Positions 13,876 through 24,450 of a stretch of 64,000 bases of DNA are shown here, piece by piece; the stretch's first letter is position 1, and every line of letters starts with the position of its first letter. The stretch covers positions 348,088 to 412,087 of the forward strand of contig VXAU01002242.1 of assembly GCA_013399695.1 (NCBI GenBank), in the 5' to 3' direction. Origin of the DNA: Formicarius rufipectus. Its lineage: Eukaryota; Chordata; Aves; Passeriformes; Formicariidae. The position numbers and the translations under genes are program-made. The notes beneath the pieces are model-generated. The model was not told where the DNA came from, did no database searches, and was given only the letters and a program-made list of their open reading frames with translations.

Positions 13876-15348
13876 AGAGTAGAAAGGAGAACTATTGACG
13901 TGGGACCATAACTCATAAAACATTTGTTATGAAACAAACCCAGTGATAACTCTTCTCTTTGTGTGATGTGCCACATGGGTCATACCTACTTAGAAACTGC
14001 CAGAACCCATACATGAGAAGGCAAACACCTGAATGGGTCTCTTCTGAACAAGGTTTACCTTGAGGCCTTTTTCTTTAGAGTACTTTTGAATGCCAAAAGG
14101 AACATGTTAATGAGAATCATTCCCAATGTGTAGCAATCATAGACAGAAGGCTGCAGGCAGCTCCTGATGTAGCGCTGGCAGCAACAGCAATGCAACATCA
14201 TCCTTTTTCCTAAGTGATGTGGTGTAAGGCTGGATTCTGGGAGGATCTGGTGTTCTTTGATACTGGGTTGGCTAGTTTGAATGGGATAAAAATTCAGCCA
14301 TTTCTACAGATGGAAAATACTGAATCATTTTTTCTTCCCATAGAAATTTTTGATATCATATTTGACTGAATTTACTCTGGCACAATTCCTGCTTCCTTGT
14401 GCTTTCTGTAAACTTCCCATTATTAAATCTGGTGCAGGTGTTCACAGACACTACATTTCAACACCAGTTTTGTTCTGTATCAGCTCTTACATCTTACTCA
14501 GCAGGATCCAAAGCCTTCCCACAGTGCACGAAGCAATTTGATGACTATCTATCCATCACATTCTCTCTGCCCATCTTTTTCCAGAGGAAGATGTGTGCAG
14601 TCCAGCCCAGGCACTGCTGCACACACAACCCATTCCTGCCACTGATGGGCTCTGCTGACTGACAGTCACAAGTGCTGGGCAGGGCCCGGGGAATGGGTCT
14701 CCCTTCCCTGCCACTGGCAGGAAGAGACCTTCTGTCAGCATCTCAACACTTCAGTTCCACATCCCCAGATAAATCCAAATTTCACTGGATCTTAGATACA
14801 AGCTGCCAGTTGACAGCAATGTTTTCATAAACAGACCTATACACTTGGTGGTTCAGAAAGAGCTTTGTGGTCATCAGTAAACAAATCCTTCAAAATAGTG
14901 CATCAATTACAACAAAAACTGCCTAAAACTTAAATGTTTTATGAACATGAATGTTAAATGAACACTTAAAATGTTCAGATATTTAGAATAGAAGGAAATG
15001 TCCTCCTCTGATAAGTCTGTGAGTGTTTGACTGCTTGCATTTTGTGCAAGGTTGGAATTAAAGAAAATTGAATATTGTCTTAAATTGTGAAAAAAATGAA
15101 TCTATAGGTGAGAACTAAGATGAAACTGCTCTACTGTGAAGATTTTGTCTAATATGCAATTTGTATTCTTTCCAACACTGCTTACTTCCTAATCTTTACC
15201 ACAGAAAAATTAGTATTAGAGGAAAGCTTCATGATCCACTGAGATGGACACTCAGAAAATAATAACCATTAATTCAGAAAATTAATTAGCCCGTAATTCA
15301 CCATAACTTGTCAACTCTAGATAGTCAAGCAGACTCTACACTCTCAGT

Positions 15349-15370
15349 CCCCCCCCCCCTTTTTTTTTTT
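15349..15370. repeat. Adjacent C11 and T11 homopolymers
   Basis: Eleven C residues (15349-15359) are joined directly to eleven T residues (15360-15370), a pure pyrimidine tract. Length is likely polymorphic and error-prone in sequencing. Confidence 0.9.
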
Positions 15371-16607
15371 CCTTAGATTTTATTAAAGTGACTTCTATTT
15401 CCCTTTAAAACCTTCAGGTTGTGTTTACCCAAGTGGATACTTTATATATAGGGCTCCTTGTGTAACCTGGAATGGCCAGGAGCTCTTCTGTAATTACGTC
15501 TGCCAGTGTGACTGTGCATTTTAATTTGAATACTTGACTGATCTTCATCCCCTTCTGAGAGGTAGCCTTCATACACACTTATTGCAGAGATGGATTAAAA
15601 AAAAAAAATAAATTCCTGCCTCTGTTTTCTCTTTACCTCAAGACTAATTTTTTTGCTTTTAAGAATTCTCAATGTGTACTATGTTTAAGTTCCAGTGTTT
15701 AACACCACCATGAGACCAAGGACTGAATACAGCAGGGAATAATGGAGTCCTCTTTGTGTCAGCTTTCCCAGTATAGATCAGTTTTCTGGATTCTGTACAT
15801 GGACAGTGCTGGTGACAGTCATTAACATGTGCACACAGAAACACTGATGTCACTGGTGTTGGGCAGGTGTGCAGCTCCCCATCAACTGACACCATGCTGA
15901 TGACCCTGAGACTGGTGTGCTTCCCACAGCAGTCCATGCAAGGAACAATGTCCAGGTCTCAAGAAACACACCATATTTCAAACATACATGTCATGCAAAG
16001 TTGCTGAGAGAAATCAGCATCAGTAGGTGTGCAATACCACACATTTTAATGTAAAATCACTCTCTTGCTGAGTTTGTGGTAGTCATCATGAAAGATGGGA
16101 TAGAACTAGATTGCCAGTAACTCTTCACCTCAGAGCAGCTAACATGGAGCTAACACACATTAAGCAGTTTCTCCTTCTGAAACCACAGTTGCTTGGAGAG
16201 ATAGGTGCAAATATGCTGACAGATAATGCTGTCAACACTGGCTGGCAGGGCTGCCCTGAGCTGGAAAAGCAAAGTGCTGGATTCAATAGGCCCTGTGAAG
16301 TCATGGGGCTGGAACAAAGCCAAGGATAGTCTAAGATGTGCTTTACTTGTGGCTTAACATCTTCAAAAAGTAACCTCTGTGTGCCTCAGAAAGGTAGCTG
16401 CTGTTGGTTAAAGCACTGTCAGACTCTGCAAAAGGAGTGGTGATGTCCCCCATGGCAGTGAGAGCTAGACTGGGTACACACCGACTACCCAGAGCATGCA
16501 GCAGTCCCTGTCACTGACACCCAGTGGTGCAGTGCAGCACAGGAAAAGGCTTCCTGAGGCTTTGCCAACCATCTTCCTCTGTATCCACCAGCCCATGACA
16601 AGCCCAT

Positions 16608-17392
16608 TGCCTAGGTTTAGAGGAAATTAGGAAATTTCCTGGACCAGAAACCAAAGAAGGCAACAAGCCTCCTTTAAATTCAAAACAAAATTTAATTAAG
16701 GTATGATAAACAAAAGGATAACAGTTCTTAACTACTATATGTCTCTCTATATATATCCATTCAAGAGAAACAAAGCAACCAGAACTGAATGACCAATTTT
16801 CGTGGGTGACCCCCCTGAACACGATACAGTCTCTGCTCCCATTGGGCGCAGCAATATTTACAGACAGCAGGTGGCGATGTTGCTCCTCGGCCAGTGCTGA
16901 GCTGCCCCCGGGGGTGGATGGAGAGGTTTCGGTGTCTCTCTGGAATGGGCGGTGTGGAGTCGGTGGAAGGCACCTCGTAGAGAGGGAAAGAGCTGGGATC
17001 CTTTTCCGTGGGCAAAAACTCTCTCTTAGTCCGTGGTTGGAGGAGGGATGTTACTCTGAGCTGGAGGCTGCCTCCAATGCTGCAGGGGCTCCTCGTGCCC
17101 AGGCCAGCAGCCGCTGGCCCTCTCAGGAAGCCTGCCACAAAATGCTCCTGCTAGCAAGTCTCTCTCTGTGTCTCCCTCATAAGCACCGGGAACTCCGAAA
17201 AATCCAGGGATTGGAAACAGGAGGAAAAGGGAAGGAGACCAAACTCATAGGGCAGAGGTTCCCCGAGCAGTGTCTCTCTCCCTCTCTCCCCAGCAGTTTT
17301 CCCACCACTGTCCCGGCAAGCCAAAAACCGAGTGCCCTCTTCCCTTACCACACCCAAGTAGTGAATACAGTTGCTAGGTGACACAACTTCAC
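16608..17392 (-). mobile_element. Probable solo LTR of an endogenous retrovirus, minus strand
   Basis: The block is clearly GC-richer than its flanks. Read on the minus strand it looks like a retroviral LTR: a long U3-like part, a TATATATA box (plus 16748-16756), a polyadenylation signal ATTAAA (plus 16691-16696), and an end ...CTCTAAACCTAGGCA that gives a terminal CA at 16608. The phrase ATACCTTAATTAAATTTTG followed by TTTGGTTTCTGGTCCAGG is, to my recollection, typical of a passerine LTR family; that is memory, not a search. The other end is uncertain: several TG/CA positions between about 17380 and 17400 are possible, and I could not find a matching target-site duplication. No primer-binding site, polypurine tract or gag/pol remnant lies next to it, so it would be a solo LTR. 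The long open frames across it (plus 16806-17381, minus 16761-17138) are by-products. A GC-rich old exon is an unlikely alternative. Confidence 0.55.
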
Positions 17393-18654
17393 TCATCATC
17401 TGCCCCTTTCTTATTTAGCAGTGGAGAAAGGTAGGGGCCATTATCTCATCATTCGGTGGTAGGGGAAAGAAAAATTCCTCGAGATTCTATGTTCAGTTTT
17501 AAGAATGGGGCAGCTCCTTGGTGTCAGAGGAAGGCCAAGGAAGCCCCTGTGGGTTTGGCTGTCTCCTGGAAAAGGAGAATCAGACCTGTATACATGAAAC
17601 ATAAAATCTTCCTTACTTGGCCAGCTGTCCTCTGAGTTTGTTATAGAGCATCACAGCAGCATGGACCAGGGAGGTAACCAGTGCCTACACCAGTAGCTTT
17701 TGGTCTCCCTTTGAATATGGAATCTTTCCCCACTGCAAAGCTCTTGTACTCATGCCTTTTGTCTCTGCTACACCCTGACAGGTACATACCCTGTCATGTA
17801 CCCCCCATGTGCTTTGGAGCACTGTGCTGTGACTCTGGCTGTACTCTGCCCTGCAGGGGAACAAACTACTGTGATTTAGAAAACCATGATTCCTGTGCTG
17901 GCTCTGACGTGTGGCAAAGCACTAAACTACTTCCTTTTTGTTATTGACACCCATGGGATTGTTGCACAGGTCCAGCCCATTACTTGACATACATCTTTGA
18001 CTGCACATGGACACAAACACCACAAAAAGAGCTTTCAGCTCAACCTCAGTCCTTTTCCTAGGCATGTGATAATCCTGATCACTTGATACAGTACATAGAC
18101 TTTGCTTACTTGTCAAACAAGCTCTACTGCTTAATGAAATGAACAAATCCACTTCCAGCCTCAGAGGGAAGTTCAACTTGTTTTTTCTTTAAATTAAGCC
18201 TATACTGCCTCAAACTTCTACTGAAGTGTCAGCAGGCATATTCCAAAAATGACATCTGTAAAAATGACTGTGTTCTCCTCCTGCTATTCTCTGTTCATCC
18301 ATGTAGAATCTAATTCTTTAAAATAAAGTTATCTTTGGTGATCTAATCTCTATTCTGAAATCTGACAATCTTCAGAACTGGCTCTAACAGCCTGGGCGAA
18401 GTGACTACCACTCAGTCATGTCTTAAAACATGAGGCAGATCCACACTTTGTCCATCTATTTTGATCCAAACTACTCATCAAAATCAAAGATTTGTTATGT
18501 GGGATTTTCCAGTCATGTAGCAAAAATTCCTAGATTTTTTTTCATAGTGCTCTGAAAATTAGTTGCATAATGTGCTGAAAATGTCAAACCTGTCTTTATT
18601 TGAAGGATTGTGTCCACTTTTCAGTTGTTCTTGTGTTGGTGACACCCAAATAAT
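17393..18654. other. Spacer between two LTRs, no gene seen
   Basis: About 1.26 kb of unique, AT-leaning DNA. I looked here for retroviral internal sequence (primer-binding site, gag, pol, env remnants) and saw none, so the two flanking LTRs do not appear to bound one provirus. Confidence 0.55.
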
Positions 18655-19204
18655 ACAGCAAACATCAGCCTTGGCCAGCAACCAAGTCGCACGCAGCTGC
18701 TCACTCACTGCTCCTCCAGGGGCATGTAGAGAGAATGGGAAGAGTAAAAGTCAGAAACTCAGGGGTTGGAATAACAACAGTTTAATGGGATGTGGAAGGA
18801 ATAAAATAATCATGGTGATAAAAGAATTCAAATGCACAAAACAAGTGATGCTTCTTGCAATTCCTGATCTCCTGCTGACTGATGCCCAGCCAGTTCCTCA
18901 GCAGCGGCCCCCAGCCAACTTCCCCCAGCTTTATATGCTGAGCATGACACCACTTGGTATGGAATATCCCTTGGGTCACCTTGGGTCAACTACCCTGGCT
19001 CTGTTCTTTCACAACTCCTTGTGCCCCTCCAGCCTTCTCACTGCAGGGCATGAGAAGCTGAGAAGTCCTTGACTTAGTATAAACACTGCTCTGCAACAAC
19101 TAAAACAGTGTGTTATCAACATTAATCTCATACTGAAATCAAAACATAGCCCTGTACCAGCTACTAGCAAGAAAATGAAATCTATCCCAGGCAAAAGCAG
19201 GACA
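18655..19204 (-). mobile_element. Solo LTR of an avian ERVL-type endogenous retrovirus, minus strand
   Basis: Read on the minus strand, the element starts at 19204 with TGTCCTGCTTTTGCC then TGGGATAGATTTCATTTTC and GCTAGTAGCTGGTACAGGGC, a start I recognise from a very common bird LTR. Promoter and end signals lie in the right order: TATAAA (plus 18930-18935), then ATTAAA (plus 18781-18786) about 145 bp downstream, then a U5-like part with GTGAGTGAGCAGCTGCGTGC and TTGGTTGCTGGCCAAGG. The usual 3' end GGTTAAACCACGACA is eroded here, so the left boundary (about 18655) is uncertain and no target-site duplication is visible. No internal viral genes flank it, so it is a solo LTR left by recombination. 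Assignment to ERVL rather than another class is from memory. The 169-codon open frame on the plus strand at 18563-19072 has no coding meaning. Confidence 0.88.
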
Positions 19205-20259
19205 CTACCTTCAGGAAGACCATTCAGCTTTGAAATATATTTCACCCCAATTAAATGCCCTTCACCTGGTTCCTACAGGAGACGTGCCACTCTCAAAACC
19301 CCCTGGCACTTCTCTGTCCCTCTCTTCTCAGGGAGGCTTGCAATACTGCTTTTCATGAGACTGTTAGAAATCTCTCAACAGAAACCAAAATTCTTCATCA
19401 GATTTGTAAAACTAGGAAAAGGGATGGAGAGCAAACAGATGCTGGAAGGTGTCGTGCATCCTTGCCCTTTCCCAGCCCAGGATGTGCCCAGCACAGGCTC
19501 TCGTGGCTACCCAAGCTGCTGTGTCAGCACTCAGACGAGTCTGCTGGTGGGGTCTCTTCTGTACCAAGACTGTAGTTACCTCTTGGGGTCTGGAGCAGGA
19601 AAACCCTTTGCTGGGCACAGCACTGAACCACTCTGTGTTCCACAGGTCCCACTACTGTAAAAGGGATAAGAAACTAATTTTTTAAGAGGCTGAATAATTT
19701 CTTTGTAGTTTGGTTTTGTTTTTTTTCCCATCAAATACAAATTACATCTCCATTCTAAGGGAAATGGAATTGCAGTGAATGTCTTTTTTTTTTTTTTTTT
19801 CCTGAACAAGTATAAATCTAGGTGTGATTTTGTGTCTTTAGAGATTTTTGTTCTGAAGTGTTTCCCAGCTGTATGCAAATTTTGGTTTATAACTTTATTT
19901 GGTTTCTGTTAAATTCTGCAGTTATATCTTAACAAAAAATCTAAAAACTTTTGGGAATGAGGTATACTTATATGTTTCTACCATTCTTAAACTATTTAAT
20001 GACATATGCTAGATGATACAAAGATATCACTTCAATAACTCAATTTTCTAAATAAGGTTATTCTCCTGCATGATAACTTAAAACAGTTTTTATGAGGGAA
20101 ACTTATGATGATTTGAAAAGACTAAAATGTTGTTTTACAGGAGAGGTAAATCGATCTGTCTTTCAAATTGCTTAATGCTATGAAACTCTATAGCTCTCCT
20201 CATTTCTGCTTTTTAAAGTATCAGCCAGTAAGAAAAGCGAGAAATAAATGGTTGATGTT
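19205..20259. other. Unique DNA, no gene seen
   Basis: It contains a 17-base T tract at 19784-19800 and one ATGCAAAT octamer at 19873. The long plus-strand frame at 19175-19660 overlaps the LTR edge, matches nothing known and lacks exon signals. Confidence 0.55.
19784..19800. repeat. Poly-T tract (17 nt)
   Basis: An uninterrupted T run. No polyadenylation signal or retrocopy lies on the expected side, so I treat it as a simple repeat. Confidence 0.9.
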
Positions 20260-20690
20260 TAAGAAATTATGACTTTACTGAGGCTTCGGTTCTTCCCGGG
20301 GGATGCTCAATGTGTAAAGCTGAAGTCGGTGGCTCAAAGAAGGTCTCGGCACCCGGTACATCATCCTGCCAGCAGAGGCAGTGCTCGACACAGACACCGG
20401 CACCGACACCATCTGAACTCGAAGGGAGGAGGCAGAGCTGCACCAGGAGCAGGTAAAGCCAAGATGGATCTCTGGTGCAAAATCTGCTGCTGGAGAATTG
20501 CAGCATAGACTGCAGGATCAGCTGGGGCTGAGAATATAGACAACAAGTCTGCAAGTAAGTTGTGTGCCTGGCGATCCATCATCTCACAAAATACAGCGGA
20601 TCCAGATTGGAGGTATGAGGTCCTTTGGATACAGAATGAAAACCCCATCAGTACTGCAGCTACAGAGAGCAAACGAAATTTACTGATGAC
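20260..20690. promoter_or_regulatory. CpG-dense unexplained block (regulatory element or decayed retrocopy)
   Basis: About 11 CpG occur in 330 bp (for example CTCGGCACCCGGTAC and ACACCGGCACCGACACC), while the flanks have almost none. Two minus-strand open frames overlap: about 20361-20672 (roughly 100 codons, with a readable stretch beginning MDRQAHNLLADLLSIF) and 20267-20554 in another frame. A single indel could relate them, which would suit a broken retrocopy. I do not recognise the peptide, and there is no poly-A tail or clear splice pair. A conserved regulatory element explains the CpG equally well. Both readings are inference. Confidence 0.28.
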
Positions 20691-21262
20691 ATTTTATAGT
20701 GTAGTGAAGAAAATAAAAACTATTTTTCCCCCAAAGATAGATATATTGCAATCTCCCTTTACCAGATACAGAATGCAGCTTGGATAAAGTTTATCAGAGC
20801 ACTGAACTGCTTGGTGAAACTGGATATGCACAGGTTTAAAGACAACTATTTTCAGACATTTATGGGGTTGATAGCTATCTGTGAAAAATTGTACAGTAGC
20901 AAAATACACTAATCTGAATGGATCCCACTTTCCTATATGTATTGAGAATGTATCTGAGATTACTTGAAAAATCCTTAAAAATTGCCTGGGTGTTATGCTT
21001 TCAATAAATGCAGAACTTTTTCTTCACCAATTTGTGTTCATCATATCCTGGAAAAGAAAGTTAATGCTGCTTTTGCTCATTTGTGTAATTCAATTTTAAA
21101 TTCAAACTACAGACACAAACTCATCTTTTTTAATTGAAGTTTTAACTGAAATAAGGCAATAAAGGGTTGATCTCCCATGACTGAGTAGGTTAAAGTTATA
21201 TCCATAGCAGTCTACTATTGTCTTCCCAGAGATTTAGTACTATGTTGTGCTCATCCTCCTGT
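20691..21262. other. Unique AT-rich DNA, no gene seen
   Basis: AT-rich sequence running up to the next CR1. Nothing recognisable was seen. Confidence 0.6.
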
Positions 21263-22490
21263 CACAGAATCACAGAATGGCTGAGGTTGGAAGGGACCTC
21301 TGATCAAGCTCAGGCAGAACCACCTAGAGCTGGTTGCCCAGACCCATGGCCAGAGGGCTTTTGAATATCTTCAAGTAGAGAAACTGCACAACCATCCTGG
21401 GTAGCCTGTGCCGGTATCTGGTCACTCTCACAGTGAAAAGGTGTTTCCTGATGTTCAGAGGGAACCTCTTTCGTCTCAGTTTGTGCCCATTGCCTCTGGT
21501 CCTGTCACTGCACACCACTGAGAAGAGCCTGGCTCCATCCTCTCTGCATCTTCAGATAAATATCTGAATACATGGGTGAGATTCTTCTGCATCTCTTCTT
21601 CTTCAGTCTGATCAGTCACAACTCTCAGACTTGGCTCACAGGAGGGATTCCAGCCCCATTGTCATCTTCGTGCTCTCAGTTGGAGTCTCCTGTATGTCTC
21701 TGCCTCTCTTGTACTGGGGAGCCCAGAACTAGACATAGTTCTAATAAATAAAGCAGAAAGAACACCTCCTTCAATCTGCTGGCAATACTTTTCCAAATGA
21801 ATCCCAGGATATGGTTAGCCTTCTTTGCACTGAGGGCATGTTGTGGACTCATGTTGCGCTTGGTGTCCAACAGGACCCATAGGTCCTTTTCTGCCAAGCT
21901 AGTTTCCAGCTAGGTGGACCTGGCATGTACTGGTGCCTGAGATTGTTTCTCCTCAGGTGCAGGACTTTCAGTTTCTTACTAAAATTCATGAGGTTCAAAC
22001 CAGCCCACTTCTCCAGCCTGTTGAGCTCTCTTTGAGTGGCAGCACATCTCTCTGGCATAACAGCCACTCCTCACAGTTTTGTGTCCTCAGCAAACTTGGT
22101 GAGGGTACACTTTGTCCCATCATCCAAATCATTAATGGAATTGTGAACAGTGTAGGATGCACTACGGATCCCTGGGGTATAATACAAGTGACTGATCTCC
22201 AGCTGCACTCTGTGCCACCAATCACTACTCTCTGGGCATTGCCATACAGCCAGTTTTTAACTCACCTCACTTATCTGTTCATCCATCCCATAACTCATCA
22301 GCTTCTTTATCAGGATCTTGCAGCTGTGCTCAAAGGCTCACTGAAGTTCAGGCAGACATAGACACTGCTCTCCCATCACCTACCGGGACAGTCATTTAAT
22401 CACAGAAGGTTATCAAATTGGCCAAGCATGACTTCCCCTTTGAAAATCCATTCTGACTGTTCCCATTGTCATTGGAGATGTTTGTCTCGC
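21263..22490 (-). mobile_element. CR1 LINE, 3' portion with reverse transcriptase remnant, minus strand
   Basis: The plus strand opens with GTCACAGAATCACAGAATGG and CTGAGGTTGGAAGGGACCTC, the reverse complement of the bird CR1 3' end. Continuing leftward in element terms, about 1.2 kb of ORF2 can be read from the minus strand in broken frames: LNRLEKWAGLNLMNF and HILGFIWKSIASR from the C-terminal part, and a PQGSV block (near 22190) upstream of the catalytic motif. The catalytic FADD motif appears as FAED near 22100 and is followed at once by a stop, so the enzyme is dead. The far end fades beyond about 22480, where ACTTCCCCTTTGAAAATCC still matches the CR1 segment before the palm. It is 5'-truncated like most CR1 copies. 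Two clean terminal 8-mers remain, so it looks better preserved than the copy at 1634. Confidence 0.95.
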
Positions 22491-23034
22491 ATTTCCTCAT
22501 GCAGGACTATGAGTCTGGCACCTTCATCTTTGCATACATTCGCATTTGCAACAGTATATACTACTGACATTAAATTTTCTACTAATCTCATACTACTGAT
22601 GCTATTGTGTATTTCTTCTCATTTTCTTTATGTGGTCTTCCTTTGTGGTGGCCTTCCCTATTCCTAATCAGCATTTCTGGTACCTGTTTTATGTACACAG
22701 CTACTTCAGAAAGAACACTGCTTATGGTCAGCACATTTAAAGCACTGCAGCAATGTATGTTGCAATAAAGACTAATCCTGTTAATGAAATGGATCTTAGG
22801 TTGAACTACAACTGCCCAAGTATCAATGGATTTGTTGTACCAGTACATCATGGGCTGGATACAGGTCTCCTCTCAAAGTACCTGCTTATGGGGCTGGCAT
22901 TTACAGCCAGATGACAACTGCACTTTATAAACCCATAACCAACACCCTGGATCTTAAATTTCACTACTACTTTCCATGTAGCTTATTGCTGTACAGTTTC
23001 TGTATTTCGCTTTCATTGTTCCCTGCCTGCTTTT
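22491..23034. other. Unclassified DNA beyond the CR1, no gene seen
   Basis: The first 70 bp may still be very decayed CR1. The rest has short open frames only and no recognisable family. Confidence 0.45.
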
Positions 23035-23170
23035 TTTTCCAGACTGAATCTCATTTTATTGCCTACTTATACCTCTAAATTCTGCAGGTCTCTTTTTACT
23101 ATTTTGCCATCTATCTTGGGTTTTGCAACACCTTACTATTTAGTATGATCTGTAAATTTAATTACTATCA
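23035..23170 (-). mobile_element. Possible ancient CR1/L3-like LINE relic
   Basis: The plus strand contains CTGCAGGTCTCTTTTTAC, CCATCTATCTTGGGTTTTGC and ATGATCTGTAAATTTAATTA in an order that resembles the reverse complement of old CR1/L3-type reverse transcriptase 3' sequence (the usual phrase being a form of ATCATCTGCAAATTTGATCA). Divergence is high and boundaries are not visible. This is a pattern-memory call that a profile search could easily overturn. Confidence 0.35.
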
Positions 23171-23219
23171 TGTTTCCCAAAGACCATAAGGAGCCAAGTC
23201 AATTATACGGTTTAAAGAG

Positions 23220-23234
23220 AAAAAAAAAAAAAAA
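23220..23234. repeat. Poly-A tract (15 nt)
   Basis: An uninterrupted A run just after the possible LINE relic. It could be an unrelated homopolymer; no retrocopy ends here. Confidence 0.85.
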
Positions 23235-23369
23235 TGAAGGCCTTTTTTATGTTATAAATGCTCTGTTAAAAATCCAGCTCAAAAGGGAAATATACATTTC
23301 TTACTTCATAGATGTAATTGTAAAGGGATCTACATGTTTTTCCCACATAATTTGTGCCATTTAAAAAAA

Positions 23370-24450
23370 AATTAAAATGTATTATTACCAAAGTAAACAT
23401 TAAAGGGATGAAAAATGGCAACTTAATTCCTTTCTATGCAACTAAAATGCGCTGGACAGGGTCAGACAAGCATTCACAGTCCACACTTTCCTATTAAATT
23501 AAACTTGCCACAGTATTACTAAAGTAGAATTGCCTCAATTTGGTTCACATATTAAGGGCAAATGCAGGCAGTCAATTAATATCTGATTTTATTTATTGTC
23601 TGTTTTTTTTAATTATTATTTTTATTTCATAGTATTTCCAACGTGTTATGTGTATAGTGCAATTGTTCAATGTCTCAGCCCAGTCTGACAACATTCAAGC
23701 AAAGTCTATAATTCTACGTCATTATTATCTCTGAGCTATTATGAAACTGGTAAGAATTAGAGCAGAGCAACCTCCATCATTTGACCAGGAACAACAGCAA
23801 TTACAATTTGTTCTCTGACTGAGGTTAAAACAGATAAATTGAGCTAGATAATTATTACCCTTTCTCAAATTCATTATTAGCTGTAACTGCATTTTTAATG
23901 TAGAAGACCAGATTATTAGGCCTGACCATGATAGCTGCTCCTGGCTTACACTCCAGTAACATTACTGAGCTCACTCCTCTTTAATCAGGCCTCTTGTTCT
24001 TAAAGAGCACCACCTCAGATACACTAATAGGTATTAGCTTTTAAAAAGTAATTCAAGATTTTGAAAACCCATTTTCAATGTTCAGCCTGAATACCTTATT
24101 TTCAGGCAGGATTGTTCTCCAATGCAAGCGAAGAGAAAATCCCCTTTTCAAGCAAAACACATGCAGTATGTAATTTGGTTAATGAAAGAATGCAAATTAA
24201 GATGTGCAGTTTAGCAAGTTATGAATATGTCTTAGTCCTACTAACATCAATGTCTTGCCCATAAATTCAGAGTGCATGCAAATTTCTCCATGTTGATTTT
24301 ATATCCTTGGTTTAACTATAATTAGGGTTTATTTTCTCAACAGATTTTGCCTGTAACTATATTCCAAACACTGGTGTCCTATTGACAGAGAGATGCAAAT
24401 TTATGAGTGTGAGAGAAGACAGCCAAGTGTTACAAGCTGAGAATGGTCAG
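23370..24450. promoter_or_regulatory. Candidate AT-rich regulatory block with octamer cluster
   Basis: No repeat is recognisable over about 1.1 kb. Three perfect ATGCAAAT octamers (24190-24197, 24276-24283, 24393-24400), all on the plus strand, lie within 211 bp, and homeodomain-type cores such as AATTAAT and TAATTA occur around 23570-23900. POU-family proteins bind the octamer; that is general knowledge, and use here is inference. The whole window holds at least nine octamers, so the cluster rather than the motif itself is the evidence. Conservation across birds would be needed to support function. Confidence 0.28.

Larger units (their letters stand above)
7761..16607. other. Unique AT-rich DNA with scattered simple repeats
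   Basis: No supported gene. It contains a TA-rich stretch (9821-9862), an A tract with a G/T-rich tract beside it (13783-13875), a C run followed by a T run (15349-15370) and an 11-base A run near 15599. At about 11690-11790 a phrase resembling the 3' part of old CR1/L3-type LINEs is visible but too decayed to call firmly. The longest open frame (plus, 10773-11150, about 125 codons) is hydrophobic, matches nothing I know and is within chance expectation. Confidence 0.5.

Noticed and set aside
16806..17381. Longest open frame in the window (191 codons, plus strand)
   Set aside because: It lies inside the probable LTR, antisense to it, in GC-rich DNA where stops are rarer; no domain recognised.
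18563..19072. 169-codon plus-strand frame
   Set aside because: Lies almost entirely within the solo LTR, antisense to it.
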